DNA from: Deltaproteobacteria bacterium | GTDB lineage: Bacteria > Desulfobacterota_B > Binatia > Binatales > Binataceae | DNA: 10,414 nt | Direction of reading: 5' to 3' | Assembly: GCA_021827465.1 (NCBI GenBank) | Contig: JAKAVX010000041.1 | Span: 1 to 10,414 of the forward strand | Shown here: piece after piece, positions 1 to 6,179 of the stretch | Numbering within the stretch: position 1 is the first letter of the stretch | Layout: each line of letters begins with the position of its first letter | The notes under the pieces: generated by a model | What the model saw: the letters and a program-made list of their open reading frames with translations, nothing else | What the model was told of the DNA's origin: nothing | Databases searched by the model: none | Made by a program: the position numbers and the translations under genes

Positions 1-434
1 CAGCCGATGCGAGCCGCATTTTAGAGCGGAGATTGCAGGAACTCGGTACCGGGGAACCACTCTTTTCGACCGACAAGCGAAGCGTGATGCGGATTGAGAC
101 GATCTCGGCACTAGTGACGGAGCTCGCCGCGGAGATGGTCAAGGCGGATGAGGCGCGTGAGGCGTTCCAGCTGCGCGATGTGCGGCGGACAGTGGAAACA
201 ATGCTTGCCGGGCTACGGGTCTCGCGCGACGTGCGCGCGCAGCTGCAATCCCATGGACTCGGCGGCGTTCAGCAACGCCACTATGATCGCCACGATTACA
301 TGCTCGAGAAGCGGCATGCCCTTGTGAAATGGGCTCGCCACCTCGAGCGGCTGCAGGAGGGCAAGTACGGCGACGTCGTGAAGCTGCCGAAGGCGCGTGC
401 AAGGCGGAATGCGGGTAAGTCAGGCGATTATTGA
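1..434 (+). CDS. Tyrosine recombinase/integrase, C-terminal fragment (5' end outside window)
   Basis: This is the C-terminal part of a phage/island-type tyrosine recombinase, which cuts and rejoins DNA at attachment sites to move its element in or out of the chromosome. The frame is already open at base 3 and ends with TGA at 432-434, so the gene begins before the window; the TTG at 33 is not its start. Two conserved blocks are visible. RDVRRTVETMLA corresponds to the HxLRRT box (first His replaced by Arg, catalytic Arg kept). SHGLGGVQQRHYDRHDY carries the LGH-like element and the Tyr nucleophile in HYDRH. It ends with a short basic tail (KARARRNAGK). This C-terminal form (HGLGGVQxRHYDRHDY) is common in proteobacterial island integrases. 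Eleven bases after its stop lies a decayed tRNA-Val-like sequence, the usual kind of target for this family, which supports an island boundary here. Confidence 0.88.
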   Translation, partial: ADASRILERRLQELGTGEPLFSTDKRSVMRIETISALVTELAAEMVKADEAREAFQLRDVRRTVETMLAGLRVSRDVRAQLQSHGLGGVQQRHYDRHDYMLEKRHALVKWARHLERLQEGKYGDVVKLPKARARRNAGKSGDY

Positions 435-444
435 TAGGGCACGT

Positions 445-519
445 CGGTATGGGGCTTAGCAGGCAGAACGCTACCTTCACACGGTAGGGACCACTGATTC
501 GATCCCAGTACCACCCACC
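445..519 (+). pseudogene. Decayed tRNA-Val(CAC)-like sequence, probable attachment-site remnant
   Basis: The stretch can be laid out position by position as a tRNA. The D-arm is GCTT/AGCAGGCA/GAAC at 454-469. The anticodon stem CTACC/GGTAG (471-475, 483-487) pairs perfectly around loop TTCACAC, giving anticodon CAC (Val). The T-arm is ACTGA/TTCGATC/CCAGT (493-509), and the 3' strand ACCACCC-A-CC (510-519) matches the ACCC-ACC end typical of bacterial tRNA-Val. It is unlikely to work: only three of seven acceptor pairs form with 445-451, C11:A24 and A53:C61 are mismatched, and the terminal CCA reads CCG. Both the anticodon and the 3' end point to Val independently. Lying just behind an integrase gene, it is best read as an attachment-site scar. 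A chance resemblance cannot be excluded. Confidence 0.5.
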
Positions 520-605
520 GTAAAATCAAGTACCCCGCTCTCGCGATCAAAGCGTGCAGGGAGATAATGAGCCGCGCTGAAATAGAACTTGCGGGTGAAG
601 TCGCG

Positions 606-770
606 TCACCGAACTACAGCAAGCAGGAGGAGCCAAACAACCACAACTACACCGATCACTAGCGCGCCAACGACGGGAATGAGGCCCTCGCCCTCGATTT
701 CGATCATCCAGGGGATTCGGATCTTCACCCGATTGACATCGAAATTGAGCATTCGACGCGGTTTAGGCAT
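606..770 (-). CDS. 54-residue single-span membrane protein, translationally coupled to the STAND gene
   Basis: The ATG at 770-768 lies inside the end of the upstream 1355-residue gene (ATGCCTAA, 8-nt overlap). A GAGG lies 9 nt before it, with a longer AAGGAGG slightly further upstream, so the two genes are probably co-transcribed and coupled in translation. The product starts with a basic segment (MPKPRRMLNF), continues with a mixed polar part (DVNRVKIRIPWMIEIEGEG), and ends in one strong membrane helix of about 22 residues, roughly 30-52, rich in Val and Leu, with a terminal Arg. The layout would put a small N-terminal domain in the cytoplasm with a C-terminal anchor. I do not recognise a family. 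Its constant link to a STAND-nuclease gene would suggest an accessory, anchor or membrane-acting partner. The frame stays open for 42 more codons after its TGA, so this could also be a truncated form of a longer protein. Confidence 0.6.
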   Translation of the reverse strand: MPKPRRMLNFDVNRVKIRIPWMIEIEGEGLIPVVGALVIGVVVVVWLLLLAVVR

Positions 771-3700
771 CGTCGATTGCCTCAGCCTCCTTGCGCGACC
801 GTGCGATTCTCCGCTCCGCATCGGCTCGGAGCAGATCGTAGAGTTCGTAGGCGGGTGACAGCCGGGGCAGCCGAGCCAACAACGCAAGCGAAGCCTCTCG
901 GCACTTCAAGTCACTCGGGAAAGGCTCTCCAGGACGGCCGCCGCGAACCCCTGAACTCGCCGATTCGTATAGAGCATCCATGGCCCTGTGGCGTACTGGT
1001 TCGCCGGCGCATTCGCAAGCATCGAGAAAGCTCACCACCATCTCGTGATGGTCGAATACGAAGTCGGGTTCGGCGTGGGCCAAAATACTAGCAATCCAGC
1101 GTAGACTGCGCGGCTCTGCCGCCGCGATCTTCGCGCTCAGGAAATCCAGCACAGCCTCGTCGATAGGTAGAAACATACCTTCGAATAGCGCCGAGGCATG
1201 GTGTTCCCAGCGCAAGTCCTCGGGATCCCGCGCTATCATCCACTGCCAGACTGCCTCCAGAACCTCGGCATAGTGCGGCGATTCCTTGAAACGCAGCGGC
1301 ACCTGTACCCACGGACCGTAATTGATTGGGCGAAAACGCGAAAGTGCTTCATCCGAAGCTGCCGCATGCTCGACGCGCGTCAGGAAAAATGTGGCAGTGA
1401 GCTCCGGAAATTGGAGGGAGAGTTGTGAGAGTAGGGTTTCGATCCAATGGCCATGGAGCTCGGGAATCCCTTTGATCTCGCCAAGAATATATCGAACGTC
1501 ATCCTCATCGAGGGTCGAAATTATGTCGGGATTAGACCCGTGCAGCATCATGAATGCCTCGTCAGCTAGACCGGCATTGAGCTTCAGGTTGGCGTGCCGC
1601 AACAGGTCGAGCGCGACCCGCCAACTGTTGCGGGCAAGCGCGCTGATTACACCAAGCCCGCTCGACACCACCTGCACATCGGATGACGACAGTACCCGCT
1701 TGATGATCTCGGCATCCGCCGGCACCAACGTACCATCGGTTAGAAGAGGGGGATTGCTAAATGCTCGACCGACAGCGCACTGGAACGAAACCGTTCCAGT
1801 GTCGAGCAAGCGGCGTGCGCAACGTCGGGCCTCATCCGGCGCGGACTGAAGTACCTGAAAAAGCGCGGCGTCGAGATAAGCATTGAGTCGCGTGTCGGAG
1901 CCAGCGCCGGCTTCTTCGACGACAAGGCATGCAAGATCTAAGCGTTTGCGAAGGATTTCGCGGATCAATGCATGGCTGGAATTGTTTTTGGCGAGTCCGA
2001 CTTCCGCCGTACATGCAAGCGCGTCTTCGAGAGTTTGCCGCAGCGACGCCGCTTCAGGATGGGCCGCGGATAGAGCGTTTACCAGATCGGCAACCCAGGT
2101 ATTGATTCGGCTTTGCCAAGTGCTCGCATCCATGCGGCCCAGGAAGACTCTGCCGAATCCGTCCGATAGCGCCGCGAGTAATCGAAACTCTAGATCATCC
2201 GGCAGCGCCGCCAATAGCGAACGCGCGGCAATGGCGGTTTCGTTGCCGGCGTGATGTGCATGCCAAGCGACGGCGTGTGCGATCGCCACTTTTGTCACAC
2301 GGTCGAGATTGTCAGATTCCACGAGCCTGCACAGGCGAGTCAGGGTCTCCCGGAATTCGGTGGTATAGCGCTTCAGCATGGATTCTGAAATGCGGGCCCC
2401 AAACGGAGCCATGGGGTAGCGCAAGGCATCTTCGAGGAACGCCGCCGCGCATCCAGCGGCACGAAGGGACGGGCCAGAAAGAAATGCGATTGCGCGATCA
2501 ACCACGCGAGCGCGGAGAGGCGCAATGACGTCATAGTTCACGCTGAACGGCTTGAAGGTGACGGTCCGATTATCGCTCGTAGTGGTGTGTCCCGCGCCGC
2601 TCAAAATGCCCTTCAGAAAATCGAAGGGCGAATGGAGAGTACTAAAGGCGTCCGAGCGATCCAGCAGGGAGAGCCCGAAATCCACAAGCGCCTCATTGAA
2701 ATCGACTGGCTTGCCGGGCTCAACGGCGCAAAGCTGTCGCAGTGTGCGTATCGGGTGATTGGGAAAGCGACCCTGATCGCGATCATCGGCGCGGCCCATC
2801 TCCCATAGGAGGCTGCAGGCATCCCGCACATGATCTAAGTGGTAAGTCGTGTTGTGCACGATCTTGACGAGATCGTCTGGGCGAACACCGGCGCGCCATT
2901 GCTGCGTTACGAAGTCCAGTGCCTGACGCGGTTGATATATGGCCGCTGCCGCCGCCGCCTCCAGTGCAGGGTCGTTATAGTCGCCGGAGACTTTGAGCGC
3001 GCGCCACAGATGCGCTAGCAGATGACTCTTTGCTGGATCACTGCTTGCGCGCTGCCAATCAAGACGGCCGAGATTGACGAGGACATTTCCAAGCAGCGGA
3101 GGTGCTGCAGCGGCGAATACCTGGTTGGCAAAGCTGTCGAGACGTTCGTCGGCGCCGATGCAGGTCTGCTCGATGATATAATCGCCCAGCAGATCGGGCA
3201 TGAGGCGATACTGCGCCCCGCGCCGATACAGGATGCCGCCTTCGATCAGCGTGCGCAGCGTTGCGGACGCCTTGTCGCGCGGCACGCCCGCGATGTTGGT
3301 GGCCAACTCCAAGAACGCCGCATCCTCGATCGAAAAGGGTTGGACGAGAGAGACCAGCCTCAAAATATCTCTGAAGGTCTTCTGCTCGCTCGGGGGCGCG
3401 AGTTCGCCGGTGATGATCTCGGCAAATTTGCCGAGAATAGTATCCCGAAATGCATCGGCATTTTGTGCGACGATCAGCGGCAGATTTTCCTCGACGGTGA
3501 TGCGGCAGGCCAGCACCGTGACCAACGGACAATCGCGCGTTGCGAGCGCGATTGGCTCGGCAAATTCTGGCGCGCCGCCGAAGCGAGCAAGAACTTCGGC
3601 CGCAAGCTTAGTCGTCTCATCTAACTTTAGAGGGTCGAGTTTCACTTCGGCGATGGCGCCCCCTCGCGCGAATTCGCCTGCCTGGCCACGCAACCGCGCC

Positions 3701-4830
3701 CTTGCATAGGGGCGCGCGGCCAGCAGGAGGCGAATATCGCGACCGGGATGCGCGGCATACGCAAACAGTCCGCGCAGGTCACTGCGCTCGTGCGCGTCGT
3801 CGACGATCACAATCACGGGTCCATCGCCTAGCTTTTCTAGGGCGGCGGCGTCGAGAACTCCGGTAGGCGAGAGGAAGAGTGATTCAGGTCCATTGTGCGT
3901 CTTGAGTGTCTCCACAATGGATTTAAGCATGCGCGATTTGCCGCTGCCACCAGCTCCCAATAAGAGGACAATGCGGTTGGTATCGCCACCGCGTAAGCCT
4001 TGTGCAATGGCATCGAGGTCATCGTCGCGGCCTACCAAGTCCCAGTCGTGGCTGAAGGTGGCGTGCGTTCCTCCGAAGGGCGCGAAGAACTCGTCGGCCG
4101 TTTGCCAAGAACCAGGATTGGGTTCACCCAGAAGGGCATAGCGCTGGCCAGGAAAATATTTGTCGACGAGCTTGCGACGAGCCTGTGGTGTTAGATCGCG
4201 GATTAAGCGTGAGATTTCGTCCTTATCCCAAAGAGTCCAATCAGGAAAAGCGCGCAGCGCCTCAGCCGTCTGCGGGCTCGCGACACGGCTGAGCACCAGA
4301 GTTTTCCGATTAGCCTGCACAACATGCGCCCGGACCGCTTTGCGCACATCGGCTGGACCAAAGCGCCGCACACGTTTGCACTGGAAACTGTATCGGCGGC
4401 CATCAGCGAAGAGGGCTAGCACATCAGTGCCGCCTTGGTTATGCCCGGTCTTGCCCGCAGCGCGCACTTCACCTGCATCGGGATGGAGCGCCCGCACGAG
4501 ATCTTCTGTTAAGCGCTGGAATGTCTCCGGCGGAAGGGCGTCTACGGGAATTGGCTGGTCGTGGCTAAGAGTGACCGTGGCGGGAAGCGCTTCAGCAGGG
4601 GGGGCATGACCGGCGCTCGTCCGTAGTGCCTCTTCCTTTTCACCCAAAGCCAAGGCCAGTGCGGGGATCTGACTGAGGCGCGGCCGAGAGCGGCCGGCCT
4701 CCCACCGGCTAATATCCTGTTGAGCCCTACCCAGTAGCCGGCCTAGTTCTCCCTGTTCCAGACCCTTCCGCTTACGAGCAGCAACTAAGAGTTCACCAAA
4801 CTTTTTATATCGTGCAGTCAAAGTTCGCAC
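763..4830 (-). CDS. XRE HTH - Mrr-like nuclease - STAND NTPase fusion, Avs-like defence protein
   Basis: Residues 9-65 form a Cro/C1-type helix-turn-helix (RAQQDISRWEAGRSRP is the recognition region). Residues about 101-210 look like a Mrr-type PD-(D/E)xK nuclease: Glu109, Asp136 in GGTD, and the QCK triad Gln150/Lys152 in FQCKR. A P-loop ATPase follows, with Walker A GAGGSGKS (292-299), Walker B VIVIVDDAH (339-347) and LLLAARP (368-374). A winged-helix-like part ends near 555 (YRLMPDLLGDYII). The remaining 800 residues are helical and repeat-like, as in STAND sensor regions. In known Avs proteins a nuclease effector precedes a STAND ATPase and a ligand-sensing repeat region; by analogy this protein would sense a phage component, oligomerise and cut DNA. 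The added XRE head is unusual and may bind the palindrome that covers its own start. The GTG at 4830 directly follows Ser and an in-frame TAG; TTG at 4821 is the alternative. Neither has a Shine-Dalgarno sequence. The gene seems intact. Confidence 0.85.
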   Translation of the reverse strand: MRTLTARYKKFGELLVAARKRKGLEQGELGRLLGRAQQDISRWEAGRSRPRLSQIPALALALGEKEEALRTSAGHAPPAEALPATVTLSHDQPIPVDALPPETFQRLTEDLVRALHPDAGEVRAAGKTGHNQGGTDVLALFADGRRYSFQCKRVRRFGPADVRKAVRAHVVQANRKTLVLSRVASPQTAEALRAFPDWTLWDKDEISRLIRDLTPQARRKLVDKYFPGQRYALLGEPNPGSWQTADEFFAPFGGTHATFSHDWDLVGRDDDLDAIAQGLRGGDTNRIVLLLGAGGSGKSRMLKSIVETLKTHNGPESLFLSPTGVLDAAALEKLGDGPVIVIVDDAHERSDLRGLFAYAAHPGRDIRLLLAARPYARARLRGQAGEFARGGAIAEVKLDPLKLDETTKLAAEVLARFGGAPEFAEPIALATRDCPLVTVLACRITVEENLPLIVAQNADAFRDTILGKFAEIITGELAPPSEQKTFRDILRLVSLVQPFSIEDAAFLELATNIAGVPRDKASATLRTLIEGGILYRRGAQYRLMPDLLGDYIIEQTCIGADERLDSFANQVFAAAAPPLLGNVLVNLGRLDWQRASSDPAKSHLLAHLWRALKVSGDYNDPALEAAAAAAIYQPRQALDFVTQQWRAGVRPDDLVKIVHNTTYHLDHVRDACSLLWEMGRADDRDQGRFPNHPIRTLRQLCAVEPGKPVDFNEALVDFGLSLLDRSDAFSTLHSPFDFLKGILSGAGHTTTSDNRTVTFKPFSVNYDVIAPLRARVVDRAIAFLSGPSLRAAGCAAAFLEDALRYPMAPFGARISESMLKRYTTEFRETLTRLCRLVESDNLDRVTKVAIAHAVAWHAHHAGNETAIAARSLLAALPDDLEFRLLAALSDGFGRVFLGRMDASTWQSRINTWVADLVNALSAAHPEAASLRQTLEDALACTAEVGLAKNNSSHALIREILRKRLDLACLVVEEAGAGSDTRLNAYLDAALFQVLQSAPDEARRCARRLLDTGTVSFQCAVGRAFSNPPLLTDGTLVPADAEIIKRVLSSSDVQVVSSGLGVISALARNSWRVALDLLRHANLKLNAGLADEAFMMLHGSNPDIISTLDEDDVRYILGEIKGIPELHGHWIETLLSQLSLQFPELTATFFLTRVEHAAASDEALSRFRPINYGPWVQVPLRFKESPHYAEVLEAVWQWMIARDPEDLRWEHHASALFEGMFLPIDEAVLDFLSAKIAAAEPRSLRWIASILAHAEPDFVFDHHEMVVSFLDACECAGEPVRHRAMDALYESASSGVRGGRPGEPFPSDLKCREASLALLARLPRLSPAYELYDLLRADAERRIARSRKEAEAIDDA

Positions 4831-4859
4831 ACTCTAAAGTGTGTGCGAACATCTTGCAA
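4823..4859 (-). promoter_or_regulatory. Promoter with 28-bp operator-like palindrome over the STAND gene start
   Basis: An inverted repeat with perfect 10-bp arms, GTTCGCACAC and GTGTGCGAAC, separated by 8 bp occupies 4823-4850. The spacer itself keeps CT..AG symmetry. On the minus strand a promoter-like pair overlaps it: TTGCAA at 4859-4854, a 17-bp spacer, and TAGAGT at 4836-4831. The -10 box and most of the spacer lie inside the palindrome, so a dimeric repressor bound there would block RNA polymerase. The neighbouring gene encodes an XRE domain, so autorepression is the simplest reading. If this promoter is used, transcription would begin near 4825, giving an almost leaderless message that starts translation at TTG 4821. 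The palindrome is seen directly; the promoter and regulator are inferred. Confidence 0.6.
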
Positions 4860-4988
4860 GGAGTTCTGTGACCGCCCGCTAGTGACCATGCAGCTTGGCA
4901 GGGACTTTCTCGTGGCGGTGGTGGTGCTCGCGCCAAGTGGCCGTGTCCCTGGTGGCAATAGATTGCGCGGCGCTCACGCACTGCTCTC

Positions 4989-5037
4989 TCGCCCTTTCAC
5001 GGCGGTAACATGGGTTCGAATCCCCTTGTTGACGCCA
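4989..5037 (+). pseudogene. 3' half of a tRNA-Glu(TTC) gene, integration scar
   Basis: The sequence from the anticodon stem to CCA matches the conserved 3' half of bacterial tRNA-Glu. It shows loop CTTTCAC with anticodon TTC at 4996-4998, stem TCGCC/GGCGG, GGTAAC, T-loop TTCGAAT at 5015-5021, and an end reading TGTTGAC-G-CCA at 5027-5037. No matching 5' half exists upstream: the acceptor partner GTCAACA and a D-arm are missing from 4850-4988. The T-stem also has one mismatch (T5011 against C5025). A half tRNA reaching from the anticodon to CCA is the classical footprint of tyrosine-recombinase integration, so this probably marks one edge (attL or attR) of an element. The intact copy would lie outside the window. 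Confidence 0.8.
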
Positions 5038-5229
5038 TTGTAATCAATAACTTAGGATCGCCGCCGAGTTACCGCCCCGTTCATGGGGAACGCATGGGGA
5101 AAACCTCGTGCCGTAATCGGCTCTCGACTGCCTCCCGCGTCTTGCTCCCATGCGGCGTCCCGAAAGCGCCGCCCGACCGGCTCGAACCGGCCGGACGGCA
5201 TGCGCACCATCACCCGATCGGAGGCAATC
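5038..5229. other. Non-coding leader with GC-rich hairpins
   Basis: This gap between the tRNA-Glu scar and the next gene holds a duplicated CATGGGGAA (5083-5091 and 5094-5102) and a 6-bp hairpin GCGGCG/CGCCGC at 5152-5172. A second, weaker hairpin of CCGG arms lies at about 5177-5190. The hairpins sit in the 5' leader of the gene at 5230 and have no T-tract, so they are not clear terminators. I see no convincing promoter or reading frame. Confidence 0.4.
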
Positions 5230-5601
5230 ATGCCCAAGTCCCAGAATAGCGCGCCCGCTGCGGCGCCGGCCCTGTTTGACCTTCACACCGCCTTGACCAC
5301 CGAGTGCACTGGCCTGCGGCTCATCCGGAATACTCTCGCGGGCTACGTGGACGTACAGATCGGCGAGCCCGTCGACGCCGAGATGGCCAACGACCTCGGC
5401 GCTGCCACAACGCAACTGCGCCTCGTCATGGAACGCATCGAGCGGCTCGCGGACAGATTGGATGAACTCGACGTCCACATGGACCTGCGACCCAGGGTCG
5501 TAGCGCTGGCCGGGGGGGGGGGGGCGCCAATGAACGCCGCGGTAGCCTCGGGCGCCATCGCGCGGGCGCTCGAGCCGCTTGGCAGGCGAGGTGCGGTGTG
5601 A
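5230..5601 (+). CDS. Small helical protein of unknown function with a G13 tract in its gene
   Basis: The start at ATG 5230 is chosen because GGAGG lies about 6-8 nt upstream; the open frame runs further back but without a better site. The 123-residue product has an Ala/Pro-rich N-terminus, then mostly helical sequence (residues about 15-85) with a likely coiled segment around RLVMERIERLADRLDELD, and a Gly/Ala-rich tail. I do not recognise a family, and there is no signal peptide or membrane span. The gene contains an uninterrupted run of 13 G at 5512-5524, read as four Gly codons. The frame given by 13 G ends in a TGA that overlaps the next start as GTGA, which supports this length as the intact form. 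A run of 12 G would stop two codons later, and 14 G would fuse the gene in frame to the next one. Confidence 0.6.
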   Translation: MPKSQNSAPAAAPALFDLHTALTTECTGLRLIRNTLAGYVDVQIGEPVDAEMANDLGAATTQLRLVMERIERLADRLDELDVHMDLRPRVVALAGGGGAPMNAAVASGAIARALEPLGRRGAV

Positions 5602-5787
5602 TCGCTCGCACACTGCGGCGCCTCGCCGTCATCTGGATCGTCATCGTCTGTTGGATGCGCGGCGATCCTGAACGCCAACGTGCCGGGCATCATGGCCCAC
5701 GGCGGATGGGGCGCGGTCGCGCTCGGTGCGCTGCTGCCGGCCGGCCTCGCGTTCGCGCTCGCGTGGGTGTTCGCACCGCGCCGGTAG
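5598..5787 (+). pseudogene. Two-span small membrane protein, frameshifted
   Basis: The GTG at 5598 overlaps the previous stop by four bases, so the pair is translationally coupled. The first frame gives MIARTLRRLAVIWIVIV, the start of a membrane helix, then turns into an Arg-rich run that looks non-coding. From 5650 another frame takes over smoothly and continues VGCAAILNANVPGIMAHG, followed by a second membrane helix (about 22 residues ending in FAPRR) and TAG at 5785-5787. Joining the two frames needs removal of one base near 5649 and gives a protein of about 62 residues with two spans. It may be a genuinely broken gene or a sequence error. No function is recognised; a role with the 123-residue partner is likely from the overlap. 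Confidence 0.5.
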
Positions 5788-5808
5788 GGATCTGGCAGGA
5801 CGCCACGA

Positions 5809-5840
5809 AGGCGCCGCCTTCGGGCGGCGTTTCCGTCTAG
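5809..5840 (+). terminator. Strong hairpin terminator after the small gene pair
   Basis: The segment 5809-5832 folds into a 10-bp stem (AAGCGCCGCC-type arm against GGCGGCGTTT, with a G-T pair) closed by a TTCG tetraloop at 5819-5822. A short T-containing stretch (TTTCCGTCT) follows. It lies 22 bases behind the stop of the membrane protein and would end the unit that begins at 5230. Confidence 0.7.
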
Positions 5841-6179
5841 TAGTAGCGCTACAGCCCCAGGTTCTGGAGAGCCGTCGCTCTTCGATGCTGGGTCAGAACG
5901 TACGAGGCAGGAATAAGGCGATCAAAGTACATGTAACTATCTGATATATATATATTAACTAATTACGGTGACGCGAATGGGTATCAACTGTAAAATTGCC
6001 ACGTGTAGTCATTGCGAGAAGCGCGTCACTAGAGCCACGTTGACTATTCGGACTTCGCCCGGCTAAGGTGCGCTGAATTACAGGAGCCGCGACCATGAAG
6101 ATGGGTGCTAAGAACTAGGTGATCTCTTGATCTTGGGTCCACGGGGACGATAACCGTGGGCGAAAAGGAGAGACTGGCC
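5841..6179. other. Intergenic region with an AT-rich patch
   Basis: No gene is supported here. An alternating TA stretch lies at 5943-5957 within an AT-rich patch (about 5930-5965) that stands out from the GC-rich surroundings. A weak promoter-like pair, TTGATC at 6128-6133 and GATAAC at 6148-6153 with a short spacer, lies just before the next gene. A seven-codon ORF with a plausible ribosome site starts at 6095 and ends at 6118; it may be a leader or the remains of a gene start. Confidence 0.35.

Noticed and set aside
139..480. 113-codon ORF on the minus strand opposite the integrase
   Set aside because: Arg/Ala/Pro-rich composition without any motif; it mirrors the integrase codons on the other strand.
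445..519. Functional tRNA-Val gene
   Set aside because: Acceptor stem mostly unpaired, mismatches in the D- and T-stems, and no CCA.
3022..3624. 200-codon ORF on the plus strand inside the STAND gene
   Set aside because: It lies entirely opposite a well-supported coding region with clear domains and shows no ribosome site or family features.
4843..5043. 66-codon ORF running into the tRNA-Glu remnant
   Set aside because: It overlaps the promoter region and the tRNA half, with no ribosome site.
5174..5194. tRNA T-arm-like GGTTCGAGCC on the minus strand
   Set aside because: The flanking stem does not pair properly and no other tRNA parts surround it.
5943..5957. Alternating TA repeat
   Set aside because: Too short and simple to be called an origin or recognition site; noted only as an AT-rich patch.
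6095..6118. Seven-codon ORF with CAGGAG upstream
   Set aside because: A plausible ribosome site but no attenuator structure or related downstream gene; could be chance.
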